This document shows positions 33,179-42,308 of a DNA stretch of 64,000 bases, piece by piece (within the stretch, counting starts at the first letter, position 1; every line of letters starts with the position of its first letter). Source of the stretch: Aquincola tertiaricarbonis. Its GTDB lineage: Bacteria; Pseudomonadota; Gammaproteobacteria; Burkholderiales; Burkholderiaceae_C. Made by a program: the position numbers and the translations under genes. The DNA is taken from NCBI RefSeq assembly GCF_023573145.1, contig NZ_CP097635.1, positions 682,001-746,000 on the forward strand. The letters run 5' to 3'. The notes below the pieces were generated by a model. The model was not told where the DNA came from. It did not search any database and saw only the letters and a list, made by a program, of their open reading frames with translations.

Positions 33179-34210
33179 TTAGCGCGTGGCGGCCTGGTGG
33201 CGCATGGCGCAGTCCCAGGCCAGCTCCGCCAGCGGGGCTGCCTTGCGCCCGGTCTCCACCGCATCCGCTGCCGCCGCCGTGCCGTCGGCGGCACGCTGCG
33301 CGATGCCGTGCAGGATGGCGGCCATGCGGAACAGGTTGTACGCCATGTAGAACTCCCAGTGCGGCGCCGTCGCGCGGCCGGACGTCTCCTCGTACTGGCG
33401 CACGTAGCTCGCCTCGTCCGGGATGCCCAGCGCGCGCAGGTCCAGTCCGGCTATGCCGCGCCAGAGCGAGGCCGGGATGCGCCAGCTCATGCAGTGGTAG
33501 GAGAAGTCGGCCAGCGGATCGCCCAGCGTCGACAGCTCCCAGTCCAGCACGCCCAGCACGCGCGGCTCTCGCGCATGGAAGACGAGGTTGTCCAGGCGGT
33601 AGTCGCCGTGCACCAACGTGGTGGTATCGTGCGCCGGCAGGTGCTGCGGCAGCCAGTCCATCAGGCGCCGCATGGTCGGCGGCAACGCAAGCGTGGATGC
33701 CTCGCACTGGCGAGACCAGCGGGCGACTTGGCGCGCGACGTAGTTGCCGCTGCGGCCGTAGTCGCCCAGTCCCACGGCCGCGGGCTCCACGGCGTGCAGC
33801 GCCGCGAGCACGCGGTTCATCTCGCCGTAGAGGGCGGCGCGCTCCGCCGGCTGCGCGCCGGGCAGCGACTGGTCTGCCAGCACCCGGCCGGCCAGGAACG
33901 CCATTAAGTAGAACGGCGTGCCGATCAGGGAGGCATCGTCGCACCAGGCAAGCATCCGCGGCACCGGCACGGGCGTGTCCGCGAGGGCGGCCATCACGCG
34001 GTATTCGCGATCGATCGCATGCGCCGACGCGAGCAGCGGTCCCGGCGGCTGCTTGCGCAGCACGTACTCGCCGCGATCCGTGCTGACGCGGAACGTGGGA
34101 TTGGATTGGCCTCCGGAGAGCGGCTGCACGGTGATGGCGGACGCCGAGCCCGCCAGCCCCTGCTGCAGGATCCAGCCCGCCAGGGGATCGAGTGCCAGTC
34201 CCTGGCTCAC
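33179..34210 (-). CDS. Phosphotransferase family protein (ACAD10/11 type APH domain)
   Basis: 343 residues. It has a protein-kinase-like fold with the N-terminal loop LSGGQSNPTF, the catalytic loop LVHGDYRLDNLVFH and the metal-binding VLDWELSTLGDPLADF. This is the version fused to acyl-CoA dehydrogenases in ACAD10/ACAD11 and, in bacteria, encoded next to them. In those systems it phosphorylates 4-hydroxyacyl-CoA before elimination by the dehydrogenase. The start is GTG, overlapping the SDR stop by four bases, so it is coupled to the SDR and the dehydrogenase upstream. Confidence 0.9.
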   Translation of the reverse strand: MSQGLALDPLAGWILQQGLAGSASAITVQPLSGGQSNPTFRVSTDRGEYVLRKQPPGPLLASAHAIDREYRVMAALADTPVPVPRMLAWCDDASLIGTPFYLMAFLAGRVLADQSLPGAQPAERAALYGEMNRVLAALHAVEPAAVGLGDYGRSGNYVARQVARWSRQCEASTLALPPTMRRLMDWLPQHLPAHDTTTLVHGDYRLDNLVFHAREPRVLGVLDWELSTLGDPLADFSYHCMSWRIPASLWRGIAGLDLRALGIPDEASYVRQYEETSGRATAPHWEFYMAYNLFRMAAILHGIAQRAADGTAAAADAVETGRKAAPLAELAWDCAMRHQAATR

Positions 34211-34977
34211 AGCGAACTCACCAGGTGGCCGCTGTCGACCGCCACGGTAGTGCCTGTCATCGCGGCGCCGGCTTCGGAGGCGAGCAGCAGCAGCGGGCCG
34301 TCGAGGTCTGCCAGTTCAACGAAGCGGCGACTCGGGATGCGCTGCCGCAGCTTGTCGCCGGCCTCGCTCTGGAGGAATTCACGATTGAGGTCGGTCACGA
34401 CGTAGCCCGGAAGCAGCGCGTTGACGCGGATGCGATGCCGGGCGAGCTCCAGCGCCATCGCCTTGCTTGCCTGGATCACCGCGGACTTGGAAATCGCATA
34501 GGGCGCGACGCCCCCGGCCGCGCGCTCGCCCAGGATGGACGCGACGTTGACGATGCTGCCGCCGCGGCGGGCTGCCACCATGCGGCGCGCGGTCTCGGTG
34601 GCCACCAGCCAGGCGCCCTTGAGGTTGGTGTCCAGCACCTGGTCGAAATCTTCTTCCGTCTGCTCCAGCAGCGGCCGCGTGATGGTCACGCCGGCGTTGT
34701 TCACCAGGATGTCCGGCGCGCCCCAGGAAGCGAGTTCGTCCAGGCAGGCGCGCACGCTGGCAGCGTCGGTGACGTCGAGCGCCAGGACCCGCGCCTCCCC
34801 AGCTGCGGCAGCGATGCGTTCGGCCAGCGGCCGCAGCTTGTCGACGCGCCGCGCCGCCAGCGCCACCCGCGCGCCGGCCTCGGCCAGGACGGCGGCGAAG
34901 TGCTCGCCCAGGCCGCTGGAGGCGCCGGTGACCAGCGCGATGCGCCCGTCCAGGCGGAAGCGGTCCAAAGCGCTCAT
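34207..34977 (-). CDS. Short-chain dehydrogenase/reductase
   Basis: 256 residues. The cofactor loop GASSGLG is at residues 18-24, NNAG follows (ILVNNAGVTI), and the catalytic Ser/Tyr/Lys set is in VASILGERAAGG and YAISK. A classical SDR, likely NAD(P)-dependent 3-hydroxyacyl or alcohol dehydrogenase. ATG 34977 overlaps the acyl-CoA dehydrogenase stop by four bases. Context (dehydrogenase, APH-type phosphotransferase) suggests a fatty-acid-like or branched acyl-CoA pathway. Confidence 0.92.
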   Translation of the reverse strand: MSALDRFRLDGRIALVTGASSGLGEHFAAVLAEAGARVALAARRVDKLRPLAERIAAAAGEARVLALDVTDAASVRACLDELASWGAPDILVNNAGVTITRPLLEQTEEDFDQVLDTNLKGAWLVATETARRMVAARRGGSIVNVASILGERAAGGVAPYAISKSAVIQASKAMALELARHRIRVNALLPGYVVTDLNREFLQSEAGDKLRQRIPSRRFVELADLDGPLLLLASEAGAAMTGTTVAVDSGHLVSSL

Positions 34978-36152
34978 CGTGCGGCTCCCTGGCTGGCCTG
35001 GTGCACGATCTTGCGCGCCATGCTCCAGCGATGCACCTCGCTCGGGCCGTCGTAGATGCGGAAGGCGCGCATGTCCATGAAGATGCGCATCACTGCCGTT
35101 TCCGCCGTCACGCCCTGGCCGCCCAGGATCTGCACGCAGCGATCGACCACGCGCCATTCGGCTTCCGAACAGGCAACCTTCGCGCGGCTGGACTCGAAGT
35201 TGCCCTTCTCGCCGCGGTCCAGTAGCCAAGCGGTGTGCCAGATGTGCAGGCGCGCGGTCTGCAGGTCGATGTCGTTGTCGGCCAGCATGAAGCCCACGCC
35301 CTCGTGTTCGGCCAGCGGCTTGCCGAACGCGCGCCGCTGGCGGGCGTAGTCCACGGCGATGTCGTGGGCGCGGCGCGCCTGCCCCAGCCAGCGCATGCAG
35401 TGGGTCAGGCGCGCGGGCGCCAGGCGCACCTGCGCATAGCGGAAGCCTTGGCCCACCTCGCCCAGCACGTCCTCGCTGGCCACCCGCAGCTTGTCGAACA
35501 CCAGCACGCCGTGGCCGCCGGTGAAGCAGGTGTCCATGGCCTCCATGCTGCGTTCCAGCCGGATGCCGGGACGGTCCATGTCGGTCAGGAACATGGTGGC
35601 CGAGCCGTCCTCCATGCGCGCCACGACGATGGCGTAGTCGGCGCCTTCGGCCCCGGTGATGAACCACTTGCGGCCGCTGAGCACGTAGTCGTCGCCGTCA
35701 CGCACGGCCGTCGTCGCAAGCATGCCGGGGTCGGAACCGGCGCCGTCCGGCTCGGTCATGGCAAAGCAGGAACGCGTGCGGCCCGCCACCTGCGGGGCCA
35801 GCCAGCGCTCCTTCTGCGACGGCGTGGCCACTTCCTCCATGAGGTGGATGTTGCCTTCGTCCGGCGCGTGGATGTTCATCGCCGTCGGGCCCAGGCGCGA
35901 ATAGCCGGCCTCCTCGAACACCACCGCCTTGGCCAGGTGGCTCAAGCCGAGGCCGCCCAGCTCACGCGATGCATGCGGCGTGAGCAGGCCGGCGGCACGG
36001 GCGCGCGCAACCAGCTCGCGCCGCAGGTCCTCGCTCGGGCCGTGGGCGCCGGCGGCGCGCGGGTCGCTTTCCAGCGGGATCACCTGTTCGGCGATGAAGC
36101 GTTGCGTGCGCTGTTGCAGCTCCCGCACTTCGGCGGGCAAGTCGAAATTCAT
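34974..36152 (-). CDS. Acyl-CoA dehydrogenase
   Basis: 392 residues, the normal size. The N-terminal helical domain is followed by the middle beta domain with CFAMTEPDGAGSDPG and RKWFITGAEGADYAIVV, and the C-terminal helical domain with DYARQRRAFGKPLAEHEGV, QILGGQGVTAETAVMR and the final YDGPSEVHRWSMARKI. This is closest to the ACAD10/11-related type. It oxidises acyl-CoA to enoyl-CoA using FAD and electron-transfer flavoprotein. ATG 36152 opens the operon, with CGGAGAGACC in front. The divergent GntR gene and its palindrome lie immediately upstream. Confidence 0.95.
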   Translation of the reverse strand: MNFDLPAEVRELQQRTQRFIAEQVIPLESDPRAAGAHGPSEDLRRELVARARAAGLLTPHASRELGGLGLSHLAKAVVFEEAGYSRLGPTAMNIHAPDEGNIHLMEEVATPSQKERWLAPQVAGRTRSCFAMTEPDGAGSDPGMLATTAVRDGDDYVLSGRKWFITGAEGADYAIVVARMEDGSATMFLTDMDRPGIRLERSMEAMDTCFTGGHGVLVFDKLRVASEDVLGEVGQGFRYAQVRLAPARLTHCMRWLGQARRAHDIAVDYARQRRAFGKPLAEHEGVGFMLADNDIDLQTARLHIWHTAWLLDRGEKGNFESSRAKVACSEAEWRVVDRCVQILGGQGVTAETAVMRIFMDMRAFRIYDGPSEVHRWSMARKIVHQASQGAAR

Positions 36153-36195
36153 GGTCTCTCCGTGAGCCGGGCGGCGGGGGCCGTGGGGTCGGATT

Positions 36196-36215
36196 GTAGG
36201 ACAATATTGCCCTAC
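36196..36215. promoter_or_regulatory. Palindromic operator between acyl-CoA dehydrogenase and GntR genes
   Basis: GTAGGACAATATTGCCCTAC is a 20-base inverted repeat with one mismatched pair and an AT-rich centre. It lies 16 bases from the GntR start and 43 bases from the dehydrogenase start, in the only 79-base gap between the divergent genes. It is the likely binding site of the GntR protein and overlaps both promoters. Confidence 0.65.
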
Positions 36216-36231
36216 GATTTCAGGAGTCCTG

Positions 36232-36906
36232 ATGCCCGCCGCCGCTGCGCCCCTGGCCGACGCCTTCATTGACGCACCCGAGAGTGCGTCGGACGCGGTT
36301 TTCTTCGGTATCCTGCATGGCCTGGAGCGGCGCGTGTTCGTGCCGGGGCAGCGGCTGGTCGAGGCCGACCTGGCGGCGCGCTTCGATGTCGGCCGCAACT
36401 CGGTGCGTGAGGCGCTGCAGCGGCTCGCCGCCGAAGGCGTTGTGGAAATCCTGCGCCACAAGGGTGCGGCCATTCGCGCGCTGACGGTCAAGGAGACGAT
36501 GGACGTCCTGGAGGTCGCGGAGCGCATGACCGGGCTGCTCGCGCGCAGCGCCGCGCGCGGGGTGGCGGCTGGGCGCGGGCCGCAGGCGCTCGCGCGCGCC
36601 CTGCAGCAGCTGCGCAGCGCGGACAGCGCCCAGGATCCGGACGCGTTCGCCCGGGCGCGCCGCAGCTTCTGGCGCGCGCTGCTGGAGCTCGCGGCCAACC
36701 GCGAGCTGCGGCGGCTGTTTCCCTCGATCCACATGCCCATCGTGTACGCCCAGCATCCGATCGCCGCACTTCAGAAGCTGCGGCTGCGCGACTATGAGGC
36801 GATCGGGCAGGCGGTGGCGCAGGGCCGCGAGGACGTGGCCGACGCGCGCGGCATGGAGCACGTGCGCCATGTGCGGCGCGAAATCCAGCGGCAACTGGCC
36901 TCCTGA
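36232..36906 (+). CDS. GntR-family regulator with FCD domain
   Basis: 224 residues. The winged helix lies at about 20-85 (FVPGQRLVEADLAARFDVGR, SVREALQRLAAEGVVEIL). A reduced FCD domain follows (VKETMDVLEVAERMTGLLA, FARARRSFWRALLELAANRE). The ATG is preceded by CAGGAG. It is divergent from the acyl-CoA dehydrogenase operon and most likely controls it together with its own gene. Confidence 0.92.
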   Translation: MPAAAAPLADAFIDAPESASDAVFFGILHGLERRVFVPGQRLVEADLAARFDVGRNSVREALQRLAAEGVVEILRHKGAAIRALTVKETMDVLEVAERMTGLLARSAARGVAAGRGPQALARALQQLRSADSAQDPDAFARARRSFWRALLELAANRELRRLFPSIHMPIVYAQHPIAALQKLRLRDYEAIGQAVAQGREDVADARGMEHVRHVRREIQRQLAS

Positions 36907-36921
36907 CTGCGCACAGCGCTC

Positions 36922-37134
36922 GTGCTGCGGCAACGCCCCGCGTTACCGGCGGACAGACTGGTCGCGGCTACCCAAATAGTCAGACACACGTCCGCTCTTG
37001 GCCAATCGCGATCCCTCCTCGCGCCCGTCGCCGCACCCACACCGACCTTCGTGTGCGCGCACTGCGGCCAAGCGATGGTGGTGTTGCAGGTCTTCGTGCG
37101 CGGCTGCTCGATCCGGGCGCCGCCAGTCTCATGA
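36922..37134 (+). pseudogene. IS91-family transposase C-terminal remnant
   Basis: A frame without a proper start ends PTFVCAHCGQAMVVLQVF, then VRGCSIRAPPVS. IS91/IS801-type Y2 transposases finish with a Cys-x2-Cys-Gly zinc motif, a hydrophobic strand and R-x-x-P, as here. The upstream catalytic part is absent. The adjacent 19-bp palindrome at 37399-37469 may belong to the same element. By-eye match only. Confidence 0.35.
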
Positions 37135-37758
37135 CGCGGCGCCTTCGCCGTCGCTCTACACGACGCCGACCAAGGCGTCCGGTAGCTGGCTGCGCGCGCT
37201 GCTTGGAGAGCGCACCCGCATACCGCGCTGGCGACCATTGCGACACCACGGCGACTCGTCGCCAGCCACACTTGCCTGCATGCGCGATCTCGCTGAGGCG
37301 GTGCGGACAGCCGGATCGCCGAGCCAGCGCCGACCAATCTCCATAGCCGTTGCGCTCAACAACGGCCGTGGCGTTCGCCGCGGTTTCCTCCCCCGAGCCT
37401 TGTGCGACACCTGCCCTCATGCACTCGGCTAGCTCGACCACCTGCGCGTCAGGGCAGGTGTCGCACAAGCCTTAACAGCAGCAGTTGTCGGTGAAGTTCG
37501 GCTTTCTGGCCTTCTTTCGCCTTCTCCACAGGACTGGGTCGGAATGGACCCTTGCCAAGCTACTCACGCTGTAGGAAGTCCATTGTGGAGACTGACCTCG
37601 CTGACCTCGCGCTGACGCTCCGCATCGGCGAGGCGCGGCCGTTGCACCAGCCTGCATTCGGACACATCGAGCGAGATCGGCCAGGACTGCATGAAGGCTT
37701 GCCAGCGGCCGCGTGTTCGGCCGCGCGGGCAACGCCTGCACCGCTAACAGCAGCCAAT
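37135..37758. other. Non-coding stretch with a long palindrome
   Basis: About 620 bases between the IS91-like remnant and the kinase pseudogene. Apart from the palindrome listed separately, short frames on both strands overlap each other and show no start, ribosome site or known pattern. It may be remains of a mobile element end. Confidence 0.35.
37399..37469. repeat. 19-bp perfect inverted repeat around a 33-base loop
   Basis: CTTGTGCGACACCTGCCCT at 37399-37417 is exactly inverted at 37451-37469. No T-run follows on either strand, so it is not a standard terminator. Confidence 0.9.
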
Positions 37759-40297
37759 TCAGGTGGCGAGCTTGACCTGAAGCTTCTCGACGAGGCTGAG
37801 CCGGTCACCGTGAATCGCAGCAGCCTGTGCCTGCAGCAGCGCGCTGTCGCCGTTCTGGGTGGCGTTGATTTCGTAGTCGCGCTAGGCTGCGGCTAGCCGC
37901 ACAGCCCCCACTGTCGCGCAAGCACCACGCAGGGAGTAAGTGTGCCCCGGGGTCAGCGCGATCGTGGTGTCGCCGTAAGCCTCGACGAAGAAATGCAGCA
38001 GGCGCATCAGCAGATCCGGCGACCCGCCGGCTACGTGCATCTCTCGCTCAACATCCTGCCTTTCAATGCCTGCCAGTTGTTCCTGCAACCGCAATTGCTG
38101 CGGGAGTGGCACCAGCTGCGGCGCGTCGGCCGGTGTGACGACACGCGTAGCGTCCGACGGCAACCATCGCGCCAGAGTCGCATACAAGCGCTTGGGATCG
38201 ACCGGCTTGGCGACATGGTCGTTCATTCCCGCGTCCAGGCAGTCTTGGCGGTCTTCGCCATACGCACTTGCGGTCATTGCAACGATCGGCAGCGCACTCC
38301 GTCCGCCAGCGCGGATGCGGCGCGCCGCCTCCAGGCCGTCGACCTCGGGCATCTGGATGTCCATCAGCACCAAGTCGTAGCGGCCCGACAACGCCCGATC
38401 GACCGCCTGCTGCCCGTTGCCGACCACGTCGACAGCCAGGCCCGTCGCACACAGCAGTTCGCGGGCGACCTCTTGATTGATCGGGCTATCCTCGGCCAGC
38501 AGCACACGGCTGCCGTGATGCCGGGCACGCAAGAGCACCTCCGAAGGTCCCAGCGCCGTCGCCTGCGGTGCCCGGCACGGGCTCGCGCCGAGAAGCACGC
38601 CAGCGAGGATGTCGTGCAGCTTCGTCGACGAGACCGGCTTGGGCAGCAAGCCGATGAAGCCAGCCGCTAGGGCCTTCCGGTGCGAGAGCTCGTCATCGTC
38701 GGCGCTGACCAGGATGGCCGGTGGCAGCGTCGTCCCGAGCATCGCGCGCAGACGGCCCAGGGTCTGCGGCCCGTCGTGTGGGGCCATCCGATGATCCAGC
38801 AGCAGCACGTCGTAGCCGCGTCCCGCCGCCTTCTCTGCCACTGCGCGCTCGATAGCCGCGGCCGGGTCGTCGAAGTCGTCGACCTTCAGCCCGAACATCT
38901 GCAGCTGCTGGCGCAGCGGCAGGCGCGCTTCGGCGAGGTCGTCCACCAGCAGCGCGCGTTGTCCCCACAGCGCCGCAGCCGCGGTGTCGTCGTCGCACTC
39001 GACCTGCAATTCGGCAGTGAACCAGAAGCGGCTGCCGGCACTGGGCCGGCTGTCGACTCCGACCTGGCCACCCATCATTTTCGCGATCTGGCGGGTCAGC
39101 GCCAGCCCCAGGCCGGTACCGCCATGGCACCTGGAGATCTACCTGTCGGCCTGCTCGAAGGCTTCGAACAGTCCGGCCTGAGCCTCCGCCGACATACTGA
39201 TGCCGGTGTCGCACACCTCGAAGCTCAGCAGTGCACGTGACCCACTTCACCGCAGCGTTTCGATGCGCAAGCGCACCCAACCCGCGTCGGTGAACATGAC
39301 TGCGTTAGACAGCAGGTTGATCAGCGCCTGCGACAGCCGCGTCGGGTCACCACGCAGCCCGTCTGGCACATGGGCGGTGTCCAGCACGAGTTCCAGACCT
39401 TTCTCGCGCGCGCAGCCGGCGACCATCTCGAAAGTCTGCTGGAGCAAGCGATCGAGCGAAAAACCGGTGCTCTCAAGCGCCATCTTGCCGGCCTCGATCT
39501 TGGACAGGTCGAGAACGTCGTTGATCAGCCGCAGCAAGTGCTGGGCGGCACCGTCGACCTTGGCCAGTCGGCTGCTCTGTAGCGGGTCGCGCGTGTCGCG
39601 CGCGAGCAGATGCGTCAGCCCGATGATGGCATTCATCGGCGTGCGGATCTTATGACTCATGTGGGCGAGGAGAGCGCTCTTGGCGCGTCGCGGCTTCGGC
39701 CTCCTCGGCGCGATGTGCCAGCTCCTTCAGCGCATCGCGTTCACGACGGTCGCGCTGCGCGGTGATGCCGTACACCAGATCGTCCGCCGCCCCGGGGAGC
39801 AGGCTGATCTCATCTTCACCGAACGCGTCACGCTGCTCCGAATAGATGCCGAGGAAGCCACGAGTTTGCGTCCCGATCGTGAGCGGCAATGCGATCGACG
39901 AAGCGTATCCGCGCCTGGCGGCTTCTGCCCGCCAGTGCATGAACCGCGCATCGTTGGTGATGTCCCGCGTCACCTGGACCGTCTGCTCGCGAATGCACCG
40001 AGCGCCAGGTCCGCTCCCGCAATCGGTGTCGGCCCAAGTGAGATTCAGGTCCTCGAGATAGCCAATTTCAATTCCGGCGCAGGCGACAGCGCGAATGCTC
40101 CGGGCCGCGTCGTTTTCCGCCAACCCCACCCAGGCCATCCGATAGCCGCCATCTTTGACCATCACCGTGCAGATGGCCTGAGCCAGCGTCTGCTCGTCCT
40201 CAGCGCGGATCATGTGGTGACCACAAAGGCTGATCGTGCGAAACATGCGATTCAATTGCCGCAAACGCTCTGGAACCGACTGTGCAGGAGTCGTCAT
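37759..40297 (-). pseudogene. Hybrid sensor histidine kinase, inactivated by several lesions
   Basis: Joined frames give a GAF sensor (about residues 25-180, GGYRMAWVGLAENDAARSIR), a HisKA domain (SHKIRTPMNAIIGL), a HATPase (LIEAGKM-type start; CDTGISM; GGTGLGLAL), two receiver domains (ALLVDDLAEARL; LLAEDSPINQEVA with LMDIQMPEVDGLEA) and an HPt domain. The lesions, in reading order, are a frameshift near 39655-39690 just before the H-box, TGA at 39247-39249, TAG at 39139-39141 and TAG at 37882-37884 inside HPt. The last coding frame runs on to TGA 37759-37761. The start is ATG 40297. With at least four lesions it has been unselected for some time. Confidence 0.88.
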
Positions 40298-40431
40298 CTG
40301 AGGCGCTCGAAACTTCCCGCCTGCGTGACCATGCAACGCTCGAACTTTCGTCACGTGAGTGTCGGTCTTTGGCGCGGGCGATGGCAGACCCTTGTCGTCG
40401 CCGCCGCCATCTCGGAGTGTCAGTTCGACCA

Positions 40432-40833
40432 CTACTGATACCGCTCCCAGTCGAGTTGATCTAGGTTGCGCACCAGCGCACGAGCCGTTGCAAACAGCGA
40501 TTGCGCATGCGTACCACTGGCGCTGCCATCGCACAGAATGAACCCGTCGAAGCCGTCACGCGACAGGGCCCACGCCTGCGACCAACGCTCCGCATCGCCC
40601 AGGCTCGCACTGAGCAGGAAGTGCGCAGCATCGTTCACGAGGATGCACTGCAGTCCCTGTACCAGAGCTTCCGACTCGACTTCCGGCACGCGGATGTCAG
40701 TCGAGGGGTCGATCGCCACGAAGTGGAAGCCCGCCTCGGCAGCTGTCGACAGACATGCCCTTATCGCGCCCCTGCGATCTTCGACTCCTTGCAGGGTCAG
40801 CAGCCAGGCGATGCGTTCGTCGTGCGGTGCCAT
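40432..40833 (-). CDS. Hypothetical protein coupled to livF
   Basis: 133 residues from ATG 40833, one base after the livF stop. No membrane segment or signal. Patterns such as HFVAIDPSTDIRVPEV, ILVNDAAHFLLSAS and FDGFILCDGSASG suggest an alpha/beta fold but no family I recognise. As the last gene of the long hmf operon it may belong to furan catabolism or transport. A start at 40887 inside livF is possible but less likely. Confidence 0.5.
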   Translation of the reverse strand: MAPHDERIAWLLTLQGVEDRRGAIRACLSTAAEAGFHFVAIDPSTDIRVPEVESEALVQGLQCILVNDAAHFLLSASLGDAERWSQAWALSRDGFDGFILCDGSASGTHAQSLFATARALVRNLDQLDWERYQ

Positions 40834-40834
40834 G

Positions 40835-41542
40835 TCACACCGCCAGTTGCCGTACCAGCGCCTCGCGATGGGCGGTGTTGCCGCCATCGCCTTCGAGCAC
40901 GATGGCGCCGCGCTCCAGCACGTAGAAGCGCTGCACGAGGCCGATGGCGCGGTGCATGTTCTGCTCCACCAGCAGGATGGGGATACCGTCTCGGCGCAGC
41001 CCTTCCATCAGCGTGAAGATCTCGTCGACGATCTTCGGTGCCAGCCCCTCGGTCGGCTCGTCGATCAGCAGCAGACGCGGCGCCCCGACGAGCACGCGCG
41101 CCATGGCCAGCATCTGCTGTTCGCCGCCGGACAGCGTCGTGCCCATCTGGCCGCGCCGCTCTCCGAGGCGCGGAAAGCGCGAGTAGATCGCGTCGAGGCT
41201 GCGCCGGTCCTCGGCCCGGCTGCGGCCGGGGCTCTGCATGAAGCCGAGCACCAGGTTCTCCTGCACGGTCAGGCCGGGGAAGATGCGCCGGTCTTCGGGC
41301 ACGAAGCCGATGCCGCGCCGGCAGATCCGCTCCGGCGGCAGGCCGCCGATCGGCTGCCCTTCCAGCAGCACCGCGCCGCGGCTCGGCGCCACCCAGCCGG
41401 CGATGGTCTTCATCACCGTGGTCTTGCCCACGCCATTGCGACCGAACAGGCCGACCACCTCCCCCGGCTCGACGCGCAGACTGACTCCTTGCAGAACATG
41501 GCTGAGGCCGTAGTGGGTGTGAACGTCACGCAGCTCAAGCAT
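40835..41542 (-). CDS. livF: Branched-chain-type ABC transporter ATPase, LivF (system 1)
   Basis: 235 residues. Walker A GRNGVGKTT, signature LSGGEQQMLAMARVLV and Walker B LLLIDEPTEGLAP are all present, and the gene has the length and end of LivF. ATG 41542 overlaps livG by eight bases. It powers uptake by the LivHM permease encoded upstream. In this operon the substrate is probably furoate or a related carboxylate, not an amino acid. Confidence 0.95.
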   Translation of the reverse strand: MLELRDVHTHYGLSHVLQGVSLRVEPGEVVGLFGRNGVGKTTVMKTIAGWVAPSRGAVLLEGQPIGGLPPERICRRGIGFVPEDRRIFPGLTVQENLVLGFMQSPGRSRAEDRRSLDAIYSRFPRLGERRGQMGTTLSGGEQQMLAMARVLVGAPRLLLIDEPTEGLAPKIVDEIFTLMEGLRRDGIPILLVEQNMHRAIGLVQRFYVLERGAIVLEGDGGNTAHREALVRQLAV

Positions 41543-42308
41543 GGGCGGGCTCCTGGACTTCACCGAAATACGCCGCCTGGACGGCCGGGTCGGCGCGCAC
41601 CGCCTCCGGCCGGCCTTCGGCCAGCTTCGCGCCCTGGTGCATGACGACCACGTGGTCCGACAGGTCCATGACCAGGTCCACGTCGTGCTCGACCAGCAGA
41701 ATCGACAGCCCATCGTCGACCAGGCTGCGAATCAACGCCGCGGTGTCCTGCGTGTCGGCGTGGCTCATGCCCTGCGTCGGCTCGTCGAGCAGCAGCAGGC
41801 GCGGCCGTGCCGCCAGCGCCACGGCGATCTCCAGCCGGCGCTGCTCGCCATGCGAGAGAAAGCCCGCGAGGTCGTCGGCCCGTGCGTGCAGCGCGAAGCG
41901 CTCGATCAATTCGTCGACGCGGCGCTGCGCGGCCCGGCTAGCCGAGACGTGCCGCAGCAGGCCACGGCCGCCCTCGACGAACTGCGCGGCCAGGCGCAGG
42001 TTTTCGCGCACCGGCAGCTCGAAGAACAGGTTGGTGATCTGGAACGATCGCGACAGCCCCGCCGCGAGCATGCGCTCGGGGCTCGCGCCGGTCAGGTCGC
42101 GCCCCTCGAACGTCACGCGGCCGGCGCTGGGCCGGATGGCGCCGCTGATCAGGTTGAAGAGGCTGCTCTTGCCGGCACCGTTGGGTCCGATCACGGCGGT
42201 GATCTGGCCGCGCTGCGCGTCGAAGCCGACGCCGTTGACCGCCACCAGCGAACCGAAGCGGACCGTCAGGTCGCGCACCTGCAGGATGGGCAGGGTGGCA
42301 TCGTTCAT
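41535..42308 (-). CDS. livG: Branched-chain-type ABC transporter ATPase, LivG (system 1)
   Basis: 257 residues. Walker A GPNGAGKSS, a LivG-type signature LSHGEQRRLEIAVAL and Walker B LLLLDEPTQGMSHAD, with the LivG insert around NLFFELPVRENL. Overlaps livM by four and livF by eight bases. Confidence 0.95.
   Translation of the reverse strand: MNDATLPILQVRDLTVRFGSLVAVNGVGFDAQRGQITAVIGPNGAGKSSLFNLISGAIRPSAGRVTFEGRDLTGASPERMLAAGLSRSFQITNLFFELPVRENLRLAAQFVEGGRGLLRHVSASRAAQRRVDELIERFALHARADDLAGFLSHGEQRRLEIAVALAARPRLLLLDEPTQGMSHADTQDTAALIRSLVDDGLSILLVEHDVDLVMDLSDHVVVMHQGAKLAEGRPEAVRADPAVQAAYFGEVQEPAHA

Noticed and set aside
30153..33944. A 1263-codon open frame on the minus strand across the IOR-type gene
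   Set aside because: It is antisense to a clearly conserved gene in very GC-rich DNA, has no recognisable motif and no ribosome site. The plus-strand protein carries the iron-sulphur and thiamine motifs.
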